Assembly: GCA_030690365.1 (NCBI GenBank)
Contig: JAUYGX010000099.1
Coordinates: forward strand, 1 to 43,427
DNA: 43,427 bases
From: Bacteroidales bacterium
Lineage (GTDB): Bacteria > Bacteroidota > Bacteroidia > Bacteroidales > F082
Direction of reading: 5' to 3'
Shown here: piece by piece, positions 25,010 through 34,191 of the stretch
Position numbering within the stretch: position 1 is the stretch's first letter
Layout of the letters: each line of letters starts with the position of its first letter
Program-made: the position numbers and the translations under genes
The notes under the pieces: model-generated
Seen by the model: the letters and a program-made list of their open reading frames with translations, nothing else
What the model was told of the DNA's origin: nothing
Databases searched by the model: none

Positions 25010-26914
25010 ATGGTTCCAAAAATTTCAACACTAAGCGGTTACATCCACGAATATCAAAAAAGCGTTGCCAATCCAACCGGGTTCTGGGACAATGTGGCCG
25101 ATACATTTTACTGGCACAAACGATGGGACAAGGTTCTTGAATGGGACTTTCATGAGCCAAAGATCAGTTGGTTTGTAAATGGCAAACTCAACATTACAGA
25201 AAACATTTTTGAACGACATCTCTTTCTGCGCCAGGATCAGCCTGCTTTGATCTGGGAGCCTAACAATCCTGATGAAGCTCATCGAATACTCAGTTATGGC
25301 GAACTTTTTAAAGAAGTAAAGAAATTCAGCAATGTACTTTTAGGCCTTGGATTACGCAAAGGTGACCGTGTAACCATCTACCTGCCCATGATTCCTGAGC
25401 TAACCATTGCGATGCTTGCCTGCGCCCGGATTGGGGTGATTCACTCCGTGGTATTTGCCGGATTTTCGGCGAATGCATTGGCCGACAGAAACAACGATGC
25501 CGAAGCGCGGGTGTTAATTACTTCGGATGGAGGCTTCCGCGGAAGCAAGGTGTTGAATCTGAAAAATACTGCCGACGAATCGCTGGAGAAAAGCCCGACC
25601 ATCGAGAAAATGATTGTGGTGAAGAGAACAGCCACCGAAATATCCTGGAACCAGAATCGTGATCTGTGGTGGCACGAACTTATGGAGTCGGCTTCTGAAG
25701 ATGGAAAAGCCACCGTGATGGATGCTGAAGATCCGCTTTTCATTTTATATACCAGTGGTTCTACAGGTAAGCCAAAGGGTGTGGTGCATACAACCGGAGG
25801 TTACATGGTTTATTCAGCCTATACTTTTCGGAATGTTTTCCAGTATTCTTCCGGGGAGGTTTATTTCTGTGCTGCTGATATAGGTTGGATTACAGGTCAT
25901 TCCTACATCGTTTATGGGCCACTGCTCGAAGGAGCCACTACCGTGATGTTTGAAGGGATTCCCAACTTCCCTGATCCTTCCCGGTATTGGGACATCATCC
26001 GCAAATTTGAGGTAAACCAGTTTTATACCAGTCCAACCGCTATCCGATCGCTGATGGCCGAAGGACAACAATGGATTGAGGGGATTGAAATGCCCTCCTT
26101 GCGGGTGTTGGGTACTGTTGGTGAACCCATCAATGAAGATGCCTGGCACTGGTACCACGACCATGTAGGAGGAAACCACTGTCCCATTGTGGATACCTGG
26201 TGGCAAACCGAAACCGGTGGAATCATGATCAGTCCGATGGCCGGAATCATTCCTACCAAACCTGCCTTTGCTACTTTGCCTTTACCGGGAATTCAGCCGG
26301 TAATAGTGGATACTGAAGGACGCAACCTTTGCCATAAAAGTGTAGAAGGTAGTTTATGCATCAAGTTTCCATGGCCAGGCATAGCCCGAACCCTATGGGG
26401 AGATCATGAGCGGTTTAAATCGTCCTATTTTTCACAGTTTCCCGGCTTATACTTTACCGGTGATGGCGTCCGTCGCGATGAAGATGGCTATTACCGTATC
26501 ATGGGACGTGTGGATGATGTAATTAATGTATCGGGCCATCGACTGGGAACAGCCGAAATTGAAAACGCAGTCAATGAACATCCTTTGGTTTCTGAATCGG
26601 CTGTGGTGGGCTTTCCACATCCCATAAAAGGCCAGGGGATTTATGCCTATGTGGTGTGCCCTGAGTTTTCAAGCGGGGGAGAAGATGGGATTCGCAATTC
26701 TATTTTGAAAGCAGTAAGCTTGTTTATCAGTCCCATCGCACGACCCGACAAGATTCAGTTCGTAAGGGCACTGCCAAAAACCCGTTCAGGTAAGATTATG
26801 CGCAGGATTTTGCGTAAAATTGCAGAAGGAAATACACAGGATTTTGGCGACACTTCTACTTTGGTTGATTCCTCTGTGATAGATCAGATTATCGCCGGAA
26901 AACTTGTTGAATAA
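25010..26914 (+). CDS. acs: Acetyl-CoA synthetase (acetate--CoA ligase, AMP-forming)
   Basis: The 634-residue protein has the Acs N-terminal cap (FWDNVADTFYWHKRWDKVLEWDF), the AMP-binding P-loop YTSGSTGKPKG (248-257), WWQTETGG, and a C-terminal PKTRSGKIMRRIL with the catalytic, acetylation-regulated Lys595. It converts acetate, ATP and CoA to acetyl-CoA in the cytoplasm. Length is normal for Acs. The downstream beta-propeller gene begins 10 bp after its stop and may be co-transcribed. Confidence 0.95.
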   Translation: MVPKISTLSGYIHEYQKSVANPTGFWDNVADTFYWHKRWDKVLEWDFHEPKISWFVNGKLNITENIFERHLFLRQDQPALIWEPNNPDEAHRILSYGELFKEVKKFSNVLLGLGLRKGDRVTIYLPMIPELTIAMLACARIGVIHSVVFAGFSANALADRNNDAEARVLITSDGGFRGSKVLNLKNTADESLEKSPTIEKMIVVKRTATEISWNQNRDLWWHELMESASEDGKATVMDAEDPLFILYTSGSTGKPKGVVHTTGGYMVYSAYTFRNVFQYSSGEVYFCAADIGWITGHSYIVYGPLLEGATTVMFEGIPNFPDPSRYWDIIRKFEVNQFYTSPTAIRSLMAEGQQWIEGIEMPSLRVLGTVGEPINEDAWHWYHDHVGGNHCPIVDTWWQTETGGIMISPMAGIIPTKPAFATLPLPGIQPVIVDTEGRNLCHKSVEGSLCIKFPWPGIARTLWGDHERFKSSYFSQFPGLYFTGDGVRRDEDGYYRIMGRVDDVINVSGHRLGTAEIENAVNEHPLVSESAVVGFPHPIKGQGIYAYVVCPEFSSGGEDGIRNSILKAVSLFISPIARPDKIQFVRALPKTRSGKIMRRILRKIAEGNTQDFGDTSTLVDSSVIDQIIAGKLVE

Positions 26915-26923
26915 TGGCACTGT

Positions 26924-27805
26924 ATGAACCTGCGAATTGGATGTCTTCTGTTATTTTTATTGGTTGTTGGGATTGTATCCGGGCAACCAATTGATCTTGC
27001 CAGGGCAAACCAAATTGCCCATCATCAGGGGGATAATGATTGTCCAAGCTGGTCACCCGACGGTGAAAAAGTGATTTTTCAAACCAACAGAAACGGTTCA
27101 TGGGATATTTATTGTTATGATACAGAGACTGATACCATTTATCCCCTGATTATCAGTAAGTACAATTTACAACATCCCGTTTGGCATCCTGATGGACAAA
27201 GCATTGTTTTCGACTCGGATAGCCTCGGACGGGAAATCCTATTCATTTACAGTCTGGCTGGCAATGAAACCACCAGGTTGTTCAATCGGGAAATCGATGG
27301 TCGTGAAGCCTCTTTTGCTTCCTCATCCCGACAGGTTTATTTTTCAGGGTATAACAAAACCAACGACAAATGGCAGATTTATAGTTATGATTTTATTTAT
27401 GACAACTTAAATCAATTAACGCACAATAATAGCTACTGCCTGGATCCGCAAGTAGCACCTGACGGAAAACATCTTGTTTATTATCAAGCCGAAACCGTAC
27501 TTGAGCCCGCCACCATAGCTTTCATTAATTGGTATGGGGAAGAAAGTCATCGTCTGAGGGGCATAAATGCAAAAGACCTCTGCTGGCATCCGGCAGGTTT
27601 GAAATTGTATTTTATTTCTGATATGGACGAAAAGAAGGGTGAATTGTATAGTATTTGGGATGATGGCTCCCACCTCGAACGTATCACCAATGATACCATA
27701 GCTCAATATCAACCGGCCATTGCACCTGATGGTCATACACTCATTATCGTTGGTAAGGTGCCTGATGGAAAAGGATTATTTCTGATTGATCTCACTGAGG
27801 ACTAG
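26924..27805 (+). CDS. Secreted TolB-like beta-propeller (PD40) protein
   Basis: The 293-residue product has a signal peptide (MNLRIGCLLLFLLVVGIVSG, then QP) and about six WD40-like PD40 repeats: CPSWSPDGEKVIFQTNRNGSWDIY, HPVWHPDGQSIVFDSDSLG, DPQVAPDGKHLVYY, DLCWHPAGLKLYFISDMDE, QPAIAPDGHTLIIV. Such propellers sit in the periplasm and bind proteins or peptides; the ligand is unknown. No catalytic domain is attached. It follows acs by 9 bp, but a functional tie is not obvious. Confidence 0.85.
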   Translation: MNLRIGCLLLFLLVVGIVSGQPIDLARANQIAHHQGDNDCPSWSPDGEKVIFQTNRNGSWDIYCYDTETDTIYPLIISKYNLQHPVWHPDGQSIVFDSDSLGREILFIYSLAGNETTRLFNREIDGREASFASSSRQVYFSGYNKTNDKWQIYSYDFIYDNLNQLTHNNSYCLDPQVAPDGKHLVYYQAETVLEPATIAFINWYGEESHRLRGINAKDLCWHPAGLKLYFISDMDEKKGELYSIWDDGSHLERITNDTIAQYQPAIAPDGHTLIIVGKVPDGKGLFLIDLTED

Positions 27806-27886
27806 TTTTTAAGTAGATTGTATTGCAGAAGTTGCATGCAAAATGCTCTGATACAACACGCTTACGTCCGGGATTGATAATTTGAT

Positions 27887-27894
27887 TACCTTTG
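27887..27894 (+). promoter_or_regulatory. Candidate -7 element for the prohibitin-like gene
   Basis: TACCTTTG matches TAnnTTTG about 31 bp ahead of the ATG at 27926. No -33 TTTG lies at the right spacing. Confidence 0.45.
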
Positions 27895-27925
27895 TTGCAA
27901 ATCAAATCAAAAAAAATCAGCTTGT

Positions 27926-28765
27926 ATGGTAAATCAACAACCAGAATTCAACATTAAGAAAGTCCTTCCTGTTGCCATTGTGCTCGGGGTATTGGTCTTT
28001 ATCGTCATTTTTTGGAGTAGGATGACAGTAACCATTAAAGGGGGATACGGGGGAGTGTTATTTCAGACTTTCGTGGGTGGTATCGACACGACGAATACCT
28101 ACGGTGAAGGATTTCACTTCATCGCTCCCTGGAACGACATGATAGAATATGAAACCCGCCAGCAGGAAGTGGCCGAAAACATGGATGTGCTTTCATCCAA
28201 CGGATTGTCGATAAAAGCTGACATATCTGCCTGGTATGAACCCGAATATGCCCAACTGGGTTTGCTTCACTCGAGAATCGGAACGGATTATGTTAAGCGG
28301 ATTGTGATACCAGCCCTTCGGTCATCGGCGCGAAGTGTGATTGGCCGATATACACCTGAGCAAATTTACTCTACGAAACGAGATGCCATCCAGGATGAGA
28401 TTTATACGGAAGCACGCCTTATCCTCGACAATAAGTATGTAAACCTTAACAGGATATTAATCCGGTCTATTGTACTCCCCGAAACCATCAAATCGGCCAT
28501 TGAGGGGAAACTTAAACAAGAACAGGAATCACTTGAATATGAATTTAAAATTCAAAAGGCCCAAAAAGAAGCCGAACGTCAGATTATCGATGCTGAAGGC
28601 AAAGCTGCGGCCAACAAGATACTCAATGCGAGTTTAACTGATAAAATTTTACAGGAAAAAGGAATCAGTGCCACCATTAGACTTGCTGAATCGAACAACA
28701 CAAAAGTGGTGATTATCGGCAATAGCAGCAATGGAATGCCCATTATCCTGGGTGATATGAAATAG
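27926..28765 (+). CDS. Prohibitin-like SPFH-domain membrane protein
   Basis: The 279-residue protein has one N-terminal membrane helix (about 13-30) and an SPFH/band 7 domain (about 35-215) typical of prohibitins: GGVLFQTF, GEGFHFIAPWNDMIEYETRQQE, then IPALRSSARSVIGRYTPEQIYS. A helical stretch KIQKAQKEAERQIIDAEGKAAANKIL ends the domain. Such proteins form ring or cage assemblies at the membrane, often with FtsH. It is alone, and convergent with the PLP enzyme gene. Confidence 0.9.
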   Translation: MVNQQPEFNIKKVLPVAIVLGVLVFIVIFWSRMTVTIKGGYGGVLFQTFVGGIDTTNTYGEGFHFIAPWNDMIEYETRQQEVAENMDVLSSNGLSIKADISAWYEPEYAQLGLLHSRIGTDYVKRIVIPALRSSARSVIGRYTPEQIYSTKRDAIQDEIYTEARLILDNKYVNLNRILIRSIVLPETIKSAIEGKLKQEQESLEYEFKIQKAQKEAERQIIDAEGKAAANKILNASLTDKILQEKGISATIRLAESNNTKVVIIGNSSNGMPIILGDMK

Positions 28766-28818
28766 GACCATACTCCGGACAGCTATCAGGAGAATGGATA
28801 CTCACCAGTTAAAAATTG

Positions 28819-28851
28819 AACTTTTCCAAAGTTTGAAACTTTGGAAAAGTT
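28819..28851. repeat. 33-bp perfect palindrome
   Basis: AACTTTTCCAAAGTTT and AAACTTTGGAAAAGTT (16 bp each) flank a single G. As RNA it makes a long hairpin with a 5-7-nt loop. It lies 10 bp before the G+C-rich terminator and may protect or strengthen the 3' end. Confidence 0.8.
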
Positions 28852-28860
28852 GTATAAAAA

Positions 28861-28892
28861 AAAGAGCCGGTGTTTGCCGGCTCTTTTTTTTT
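28861..28892. terminator. Bidirectional intrinsic terminator between prohibitin and PLP-enzyme genes
   Basis: AAAGAGCCGG (28861-28870) pairs with CCGGCTCTTT (28877-28886), with T on the right and A on the left beyond the stem. It serves two convergent genes. Confidence 0.9.
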
Positions 28893-28913
28893 ATGTATGT
28901 TTTGATGAATCTT

Positions 28914-30119
28914 TTAAACAAACTTCAACTCTGCCAAACACTCATGGATGAGATTGAAAGTCCGTTCGATATCCATATCCAATCCCACTGAAAAACGCAC
29001 CAAACCCGGCGACAGTCCCATTTCTTTTTGAATGTCTTCAGGAACTTCCGAAGAGGTGCTTTTCCCTGAATTGGAGAACAAGGTTTTAAAGTATCCCAAA
29101 CTTACCGCATGGTAACCAACCCCTTTTTCCTGCATCATCTCCATAAACGGAGCGGCACGTTCGGCTGTTTCCAAGTCAATGGCAATTAGTCCACCCATTC
29201 CGTATCCTTCGTTCATCTGCGATTTAAACAATTCATATTGAGGATGATCAGGCAATCCGGGATAATTGAATTTGATACCAAGTCCCTTGAATTTTTCGGC
29301 AAGGTACAAAGCGTTTTTGCTGTGTTGCATCATCCTGATGTGCAGTGTAGCCATGTTTTTAAGGATAGAAGATGAACGCATGGGATCGAGCACCGGCCCC
29401 AAAAGCATGGCTGTTCCAGAGTTTACATCGCTGATGTCGTTGATAAACTGTGCTGAAGCGCAGATGGCTCCCGCAACACAATCGTTTTTCCCATTGATAA
29501 ACTTGGTCATGCTGTAGACAACGATGTCGGCTCCCAGTTTAAAAGGACTGATAATCATGGGTGTAAAGGTGTTGTCGACAATGAGTTTGATGTCGTGCTG
29601 ATGCGCAATTTCGGCGAGTTTAGGTAAGTCGGAAATCTGCAACATGGGGTTCGTCATCGACTCCGTGTAGATGATCTTTGTGTTCGGACGAATGGCCTCG
29701 ATGATGCTTTCATGGTTTTCAATGTTCACGAAAGTGACGTCGATATTGAATTTTTTGACGTAGTTGTTCAAAAAGGCAAAGGTGCCACCGTAGGTAGTCA
29801 CGCTGGTGATGATGTGATCGCCGGCATTGCAGCATTGGAGAATGGCAGTGGTAATGGCGGCCATTCCGGAAGCGGTTACCCAGGCGGCTTCAGTTCCCTC
29901 CATGGCGGCCAGGGCATCGGCAAGGTATTTGTTGGACGGATTCCAGTGACGCGAATACAAAAAGCATCCCTGTGCTGCTCCATGAAAGGCATCGATCATC
30001 GTATCTTCTTTCAGGAAAGTATAGGTTGCCGAATCGGTGATGGATGGATTGACATCCCCAAACTCGCCAAATTGTTTTAAATCCTGTATGGCGGTTGCCG
30101 GGTTGAATTTTTCTGACAT
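28914..30119 (-). CDS. Cys/Met-metabolism PLP-dependent lyase (methionine gamma-lyase-like)
   Basis: The 401-residue protein is of the trans-sulfuration (Cys/Met_Meta_PP) family. Visible are YSRHWNPSNKYLADALAAMEGTEAAWVTASGMAAI, the PLP-stacking region TYGGTFAFLNNY, VDNTFTPMIISPFKLGADIVVYSMTKFINGKND with the PLP-binding Lys, and C-terminal LVRFSVGLD. Members act as cystathionine gamma-synthase, beta/gamma-lyase or methionine gamma-lyase; the exact reaction cannot be fixed from sequence alone. A -7 box lies 28 bp upstream. It is a single-gene unit. Confidence 0.85.
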   Translation of the reverse strand: MSEKFNPATAIQDLKQFGEFGDVNPSITDSATYTFLKEDTMIDAFHGAAQGCFLYSRHWNPSNKYLADALAAMEGTEAAWVTASGMAAITTAILQCCNAGDHIITSVTTYGGTFAFLNNYVKKFNIDVTFVNIENHESIIEAIRPNTKIIYTESMTNPMLQISDLPKLAEIAHQHDIKLIVDNTFTPMIISPFKLGADIVVYSMTKFINGKNDCVAGAICASAQFINDISDVNSGTAMLLGPVLDPMRSSSILKNMATLHIRMMQHSKNALYLAEKFKGLGIKFNYPGLPDHPQYELFKSQMNEGYGMGGLIAIDLETAERAAPFMEMMQEKGVGYHAVSLGYFKTLFSNSGKSTSSEVPEDIQKEMGLSPGLVRFSVGLDMDIERTFNLIHECLAELKFV

Positions 30120-30147
30120 AGGTCTTAAATTAATGATTTTCTGGTTA

Positions 30148-30155
30148 CAAAAGTA
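30148..30155 (-). promoter_or_regulatory. Candidate -7 element for the PLP-enzyme gene
   Basis: Minus strand TACTTTTG matches TAnnTTTG about 29 bp before the ATG at 30119. Confidence 0.45.
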
Positions 30156-30252
30156 GTAAACAAACCCTCCTCCACGAGGTAGAATCGGTATAAATAGAGA
30201 GAGGGCAGAGTGTGATTTCTGTAGTTAGAAATGCTTACAAAAACGAAGAAAC

Positions 30253-32058
30253 TTATTGAATAACAATCCGCTCCGTTTGCACAGATTTGTCTTGAGTTAT
30301 TTTTATCAGATAAACTCCTTTTTCTATAGAACTTAAATTAAGTTGTGATTCAGAAATTTTGCCAGACAGGATCTCCTCCAGTACCATATGACCCTGTGTG
30401 TCAAAAAGTTGGATCTGATAATCATGTGTTGAACTAAGGTTCCGCTTGATATTCAATACCTCTTTCGCCGGATTGGGATAGATGGTGAGCATGGAATGAT
30501 GGCCTATTTCATCTATAAAGTCGAAAAGCATCAGATTAAAACCCTCTGGCAAATTCATGGGTGGCCAGGCATTACCGTTGTCAATATCAACATCATATTT
30601 CCCTGTCGGAAAATTAACTAAAAAGTTAAACTCACCTGATAATACACTATCGCTAACAATTGTTTGACTGGAGGGATTGATGGTTATATTGCCTTGTGTG
30701 AGGCTTAATTGACTGGTTCCTTGCATAAAAACAATATTATTACCGGTTACGCTGATGGTAAGTGCATCCCCTTGACTGGCTGAATCGGGTACAACAGACG
30801 AAATGGTTGGCATAGTGATAGCTTCCAACAAATTAACTGCATTTTCCAAATTCATTGTTCCATCCAGAGGTGCATACACAACCAGATCGTGCCATCCATG
30901 TGCATTGGCATGCGAGAAAACAAAATCTGCCAAAAGCGTCACCGAATCCACCACAGTGATATCATGACAATAAAGTTCTTCAGATTCACAGACCAAAGTT
31001 ACAGAAGGAATGTTGGTTTCAGTATTAAAATGTGTATTGGCTGTTCTGATTTCAAATATTGTCCTGGTTCCCTGAAAGGCCTCTATAGGAAAACATGAAA
31101 CCAATGACGGATCGCTTCCTCCCGTAAATAAATGAAATCCATTTTCTAAAGTAACATTTCCAAGGTTCCAATTGTTGACGGTAACATTATAGTATCCGGT
31201 GTCATCATCCGAATTAAATAAAAAGTCACCTGTGATGATGGTATCGTTTATTACCGTGTGACTAGAAGGATAAATTTCGTTAAATGCGTTGTAAAAATAC
31301 AACATAGAAGAACCTTGCTGAAACAAAGTATTTGTTCCTGTTACTGTTACCGTAAGCTGATCTCCCTGAAAGGCAACATTGGGTTCAACGGATACAATTT
31401 CAGGAGAGTTGGCTGAAGGCAGCAGGGTGAAGGCATCGGGCATGGTGAGGCTACCATCGAGCCTGCTGTTATATTTCACAGAATAGGAACCGGCAGGGGT
31501 ATAGGTACTCACATTGAAACCAACTACCAAGTGGGTTAAATCGATCACGGTTATATAGGACTTGTAAATGTAGGTGCCCGATGCATAAAGAAATACATTT
31601 TCTAAATTGTCCATTCCAAAATGGGTGTATTCACCAATAATTTCCATCTCAAAAGTTTCGCCGCTAACTGCAGTATCAGGGTCAATGCTAAGTAATTGAG
31701 GGAGATTGGCAACCGGATTCAGGTAAAATCCGTTATCAAGCACAATGTAACCCGAACCATTCCATGCCTCTACATTGTAAGATCCTTCCTGATCATCAGG
31801 GCTGAAATAAAAATCGCTCTGAATTTGATTGATATTGAGTACGGTATTATTTTCCGGAAATATGCCATCCGATCCGCTTTGGATTAACTGAACGAAACTA
31901 GTCCCCTGCATGAAATTCACGTTTTCGCCGGTAACGATTATAGAAAGCTGTTGACATTGCGTTCCTTCATTCGGATCAACCGAGGTAATGGTTTGAGCCT
32001 GAATACCTGAAAATGAGAGGAGGAAAATAAATACAGAAACTTTAAAAATATTTTTCAT
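30253..32058 (-). CDS. Surface protein with five Ig/IPT-like repeats and type IX secretion sorting domain
   Basis: From the ATG at 32058 the product is 601 residues with signal peptide MKNIFKVSVFIFLLSFSGIQA. Five repeats of about 95 residues follow, each starting like ISSVxPxxAxxGxxLxIxVTGxNxxFxQGTS and ending YxVxVxNxxxxxxxLxNGFxL, as in IPT/TIG beta-sandwich domains. The last 75 residues (LTIYPNPAKEVLNIKR ... KGVYLIKIT ... ERIVIQ) are a type A T9SS C-terminal domain, so the protein is exported and anchored or released by the gliding/type IX machinery. No catalytic domain is present; binding or a structural role is likely. The open frame upstream of 32058 overlaps the Wzy gene and lacks a signal peptide, so it is not used. 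Confidence 0.85.
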   Translation of the reverse strand: MKNIFKVSVFIFLLSFSGIQAQTITSVDPNEGTQCQQLSIIVTGENVNFMQGTSFVQLIQSGSDGIFPENNTVLNINQIQSDFYFSPDDQEGSYNVEAWNGSGYIVLDNGFYLNPVANLPQLLSIDPDTAVSGETFEMEIIGEYTHFGMDNLENVFLYASGTYIYKSYITVIDLTHLVVGFNVSTYTPAGSYSVKYNSRLDGSLTMPDAFTLLPSANSPEIVSVEPNVAFQGDQLTVTVTGTNTLFQQGSSMLYFYNAFNEIYPSSHTVINDTIITGDFLFNSDDDTGYYNVTVNNWNLGNVTLENGFHLFTGGSDPSLVSCFPIEAFQGTRTIFEIRTANTHFNTETNIPSVTLVCESEELYCHDITVVDSVTLLADFVFSHANAHGWHDLVVYAPLDGTMNLENAVNLLEAITMPTISSVVPDSASQGDALTISVTGNNIVFMQGTSQLSLTQGNITINPSSQTIVSDSVLSGEFNFLVNFPTGKYDVDIDNGNAWPPMNLPEGFNLMLFDFIDEIGHHSMLTIYPNPAKEVLNIKRNLSSTHDYQIQLFDTQGHMVLEEILSGKISESQLNLSSIEKGVYLIKITQDKSVQTERIVIQ

Positions 32059-32077
32059 TAAGAATGGTGTTTGTTGG

Positions 32078-34093
32078 TTAATACGGCTTTTGCTGTTTAG
32101 AAAAGTCAAATATAAGGTTTTCAATTGAAATGCCTTCAATTTTATGGGTTTTATATTGCAAAAAATACCACTCCGGATCGTCTGGAAGCGAATGGATTAG
32201 CTCTGTTTTGCCTTGCTTCGTCAGGATAGAAATTATTTTTGCTTTTAAAATAGCCTTGATATAAGGTTTAAAATTCGGGTTGGAGGTTTGAATGTCGAGG
32301 TAGCTGAGCGCAGAAAGAGCGCTGTCGTTCTGATGTTCATTAAAATATACTGCACACAGATTGAGGGCCGATTCTTCAAATTCAGGATAGATTTTAAGCG
32401 CTTTCTTATACAATGAAATGGCTTTTTCGTTTTCCCCGATTTGAACATAGGACGAAGCCAAATCATTGATCACATGCACATGATAGGGATTTAGCGCCAA
32501 AGCGGTCGTAAAACAACGAATGGCACTATCGGGCTTACCCAGCTGGTACCATGCCAATCCCTCATACCACGACAAGGGTGTGGAGAGCGGATCCATCTGG
32601 TAAAATGCCGATTCAGCCTGTTCTATTTCTTCAATTACACGCTTTGGTTGGTTTTCCATTTTAGCTTCCAACGCCAGTTTTGTATGCGATTCTGATGTAT
32701 ATCGTTGATATCCGTAATAAAAGGAGCCTACAACCAAAAGCGCTAAAAGGAGAAAACTCATCCATTTTAGTGTTCTTTTCTTTAAACCGGTCGTTTCAAT
32801 TTCAGTTTCAGTATTTCCTTTGATCAACAAAGCAAACAGCGTAAACAAGATGATATTGCTGACAATCCGCTCATGCGGAAAACTAAAGAACGAGAAAATA
32901 GCAAAACCCGTCAATGCAAAAAGTACAGATAGAAAAAATAGTTGACGGCGGGTTTCCTGCTGTTTTTTGATTTGTGCCCATGCCAGGTAAAAGGCGATCA
33001 AAAACCCTAGAAGATACAAAATTCCTCCAATGAGTCCGTATTCGCTGGCAATCCACAAAAAATCGTTGTGAGGCCGCTGATAGTAGGTGACATTGTCCTC
33101 GGAAACCAATCCTTTGTTGCCATACTTCAACATTTCAATTTTCCAGTTGGCGGCCCCGCAGCCGAAAATGGGTTTTTCTTTTATTATTTGGAGCGTTCTT
33201 TTCCACAATTCAATCCGGTCCTTTCCGGAGCCGTTGTCTATTTTTAGTATGTTGCCTGCATGGGTTTCTGCTTCATTGGTTACGGTAAAAAACACGAAGA
33301 AAAGGATTGACAACAGGAGGGTGACTGAAAACGTGATTCCAATCCACCGAAACGGCTTATTTAAAATCAGTAAAAATGTTGATTTCTGTTGCCGGTTCCA
33401 CAAAACGAATCCTGTAAACAGCAGGGTCATCATAACTAACGACAGCCATACACTTCTGTTTGACAATACGATAAGCAAAAATAAACTCAGGTTGCAAAAG
33501 GTTACATTTAGTATTGAAAAAAGCCGCGATTTTTCTGTGACAGCCAGGTAAATTTGAAATGGCAATATCAGGAAAAGGATTTCAGCATACAGGTTGCGAT
33601 GCCCGAGAATGGCTTTAACCTGATAGGTACTCAACGGAATATTTAGTTTCCCTGATTGCATCACCTCCACAAGTTCAACCAATCCCCAAATGGCCAAAAC
33701 CATCCCCAAAATGCTGAGCGACCAGGTGCTTCCTTTTTGAAGTTCTTTGAATGAGTAGTTTTGAATAAGCAAAAACAACAACAGTTGGTAGCTAAATATC
33801 TTCATCCATTCGAAGATGGAATCGCAGTAACTATTTCCCCAGAGCAGCCGTACTCCGGTAAACATGGCAAACAGTAACCAAACTATCCATAAGGAAGATT
33901 TTAGCCCACGCAGTTTAAATTGCTTGTTGACTACCCATTGAACCAACAGTAGGGCCAAAATCACTTGCAAGCCCAAGAACCTGATTAGCAGTCCGGGGTC
34001 GAGGGTGGCATGGCTTGATAACAGAGAAACCACCAATAGAAGTCCAAAAAGGGGTAGTATTTTTGTGAGCAGTGGAATCTGATTTTGTGACAT
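32078..34093 (-). CDS. O-antigen ligase/polymerase-like membrane protein (Wzy_C) with C-terminal TPRs
   Basis: The product is 671 residues from the ATG at 34093 (a -7 box at 34130-34137 rules out the longer frame to 34189). It has about a dozen membrane helices in the first 450 residues, with the Wzy_C region YQRPHNDFLWIASEYGLIGGILYLLGF near 350, then TPR repeats (about 510-620: YEGLAWYQLGKPDSAIRCFTTALALNP, VQIGENEKAISLYKKALKIYPE). Such proteins ligate or polymerise sugar repeat units at the periplasmic face of the inner membrane. The T9SS protein gene follows after 19 bp. No other polysaccharide gene is nearby except the divergent GT-C-like gene. Confidence 0.82.
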   Translation of the reverse strand: MSQNQIPLLTKILPLFGLLLVVSLLSSHATLDPGLLIRFLGLQVILALLLVQWVVNKQFKLRGLKSSLWIVWLLFAMFTGVRLLWGNSYCDSIFEWMKIFSYQLLLFLLIQNYSFKELQKGSTWSLSILGMVLAIWGLVELVEVMQSGKLNIPLSTYQVKAILGHRNLYAEILFLILPFQIYLAVTEKSRLFSILNVTFCNLSLFLLIVLSNRSVWLSLVMMTLLFTGFVLWNRQQKSTFLLILNKPFRWIGITFSVTLLLSILFFVFFTVTNEAETHAGNILKIDNGSGKDRIELWKRTLQIIKEKPIFGCGAANWKIEMLKYGNKGLVSEDNVTYYQRPHNDFLWIASEYGLIGGILYLLGFLIAFYLAWAQIKKQQETRRQLFFLSVLFALTGFAIFSFFSFPHERIVSNIILFTLFALLIKGNTETEIETTGLKKRTLKWMSFLLLALLVVGSFYYGYQRYTSESHTKLALEAKMENQPKRVIEEIEQAESAFYQMDPLSTPLSWYEGLAWYQLGKPDSAIRCFTTALALNPYHVHVINDLASSYVQIGENEKAISLYKKALKIYPEFEESALNLCAVYFNEHQNDSALSALSYLDIQTSNPNFKPYIKAILKAKIISILTKQGKTELIHSLPDDPEWYFLQYKTHKIEGISIENLIFDFSKQQKPY

Positions 34094-34129
34094 GAAATTA
34101 TTGTTGACAACAAAGGTGTGTTTGGCGTT

Positions 34130-34137
34130 CAAATATA
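34130..34137 (-). promoter_or_regulatory. Candidate -7 element for the Wzy-like gene
   Basis: Minus strand TATATTTG matches TAnnTTTG 36 bp upstream of the ATG at 34093 and supports that start. Confidence 0.5.
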
Positions 34138-34158
34138 GCAATCTTTCCTTCTTTATTC

Positions 34159-34166
34159 TATTTTTG
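34159..34166 (+). promoter_or_regulatory. Candidate -7 element for the GT-C-like gene
   Basis: TATTTTTG matches TAnnTTTG 25 bp before the ATG at 34192. It is back to back with the divergent Wzy promoter, 21 bp away. Confidence 0.5.
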
Positions 34167-34191
34167 TAATCTTTTCCCGAATGTTGCACTT

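Noticed and set aside
28794-28991. 65-codon frame after the prohibitin-like gene
   Set aside because: It runs across the palindrome and terminator and overlaps the end of the PLP-enzyme gene; noise.
34094-34189. N-terminal extension of the Wzy-like protein
   Set aside because: It would start upstream of the -7 box at 34130-34137 and inside the divergent promoter region.
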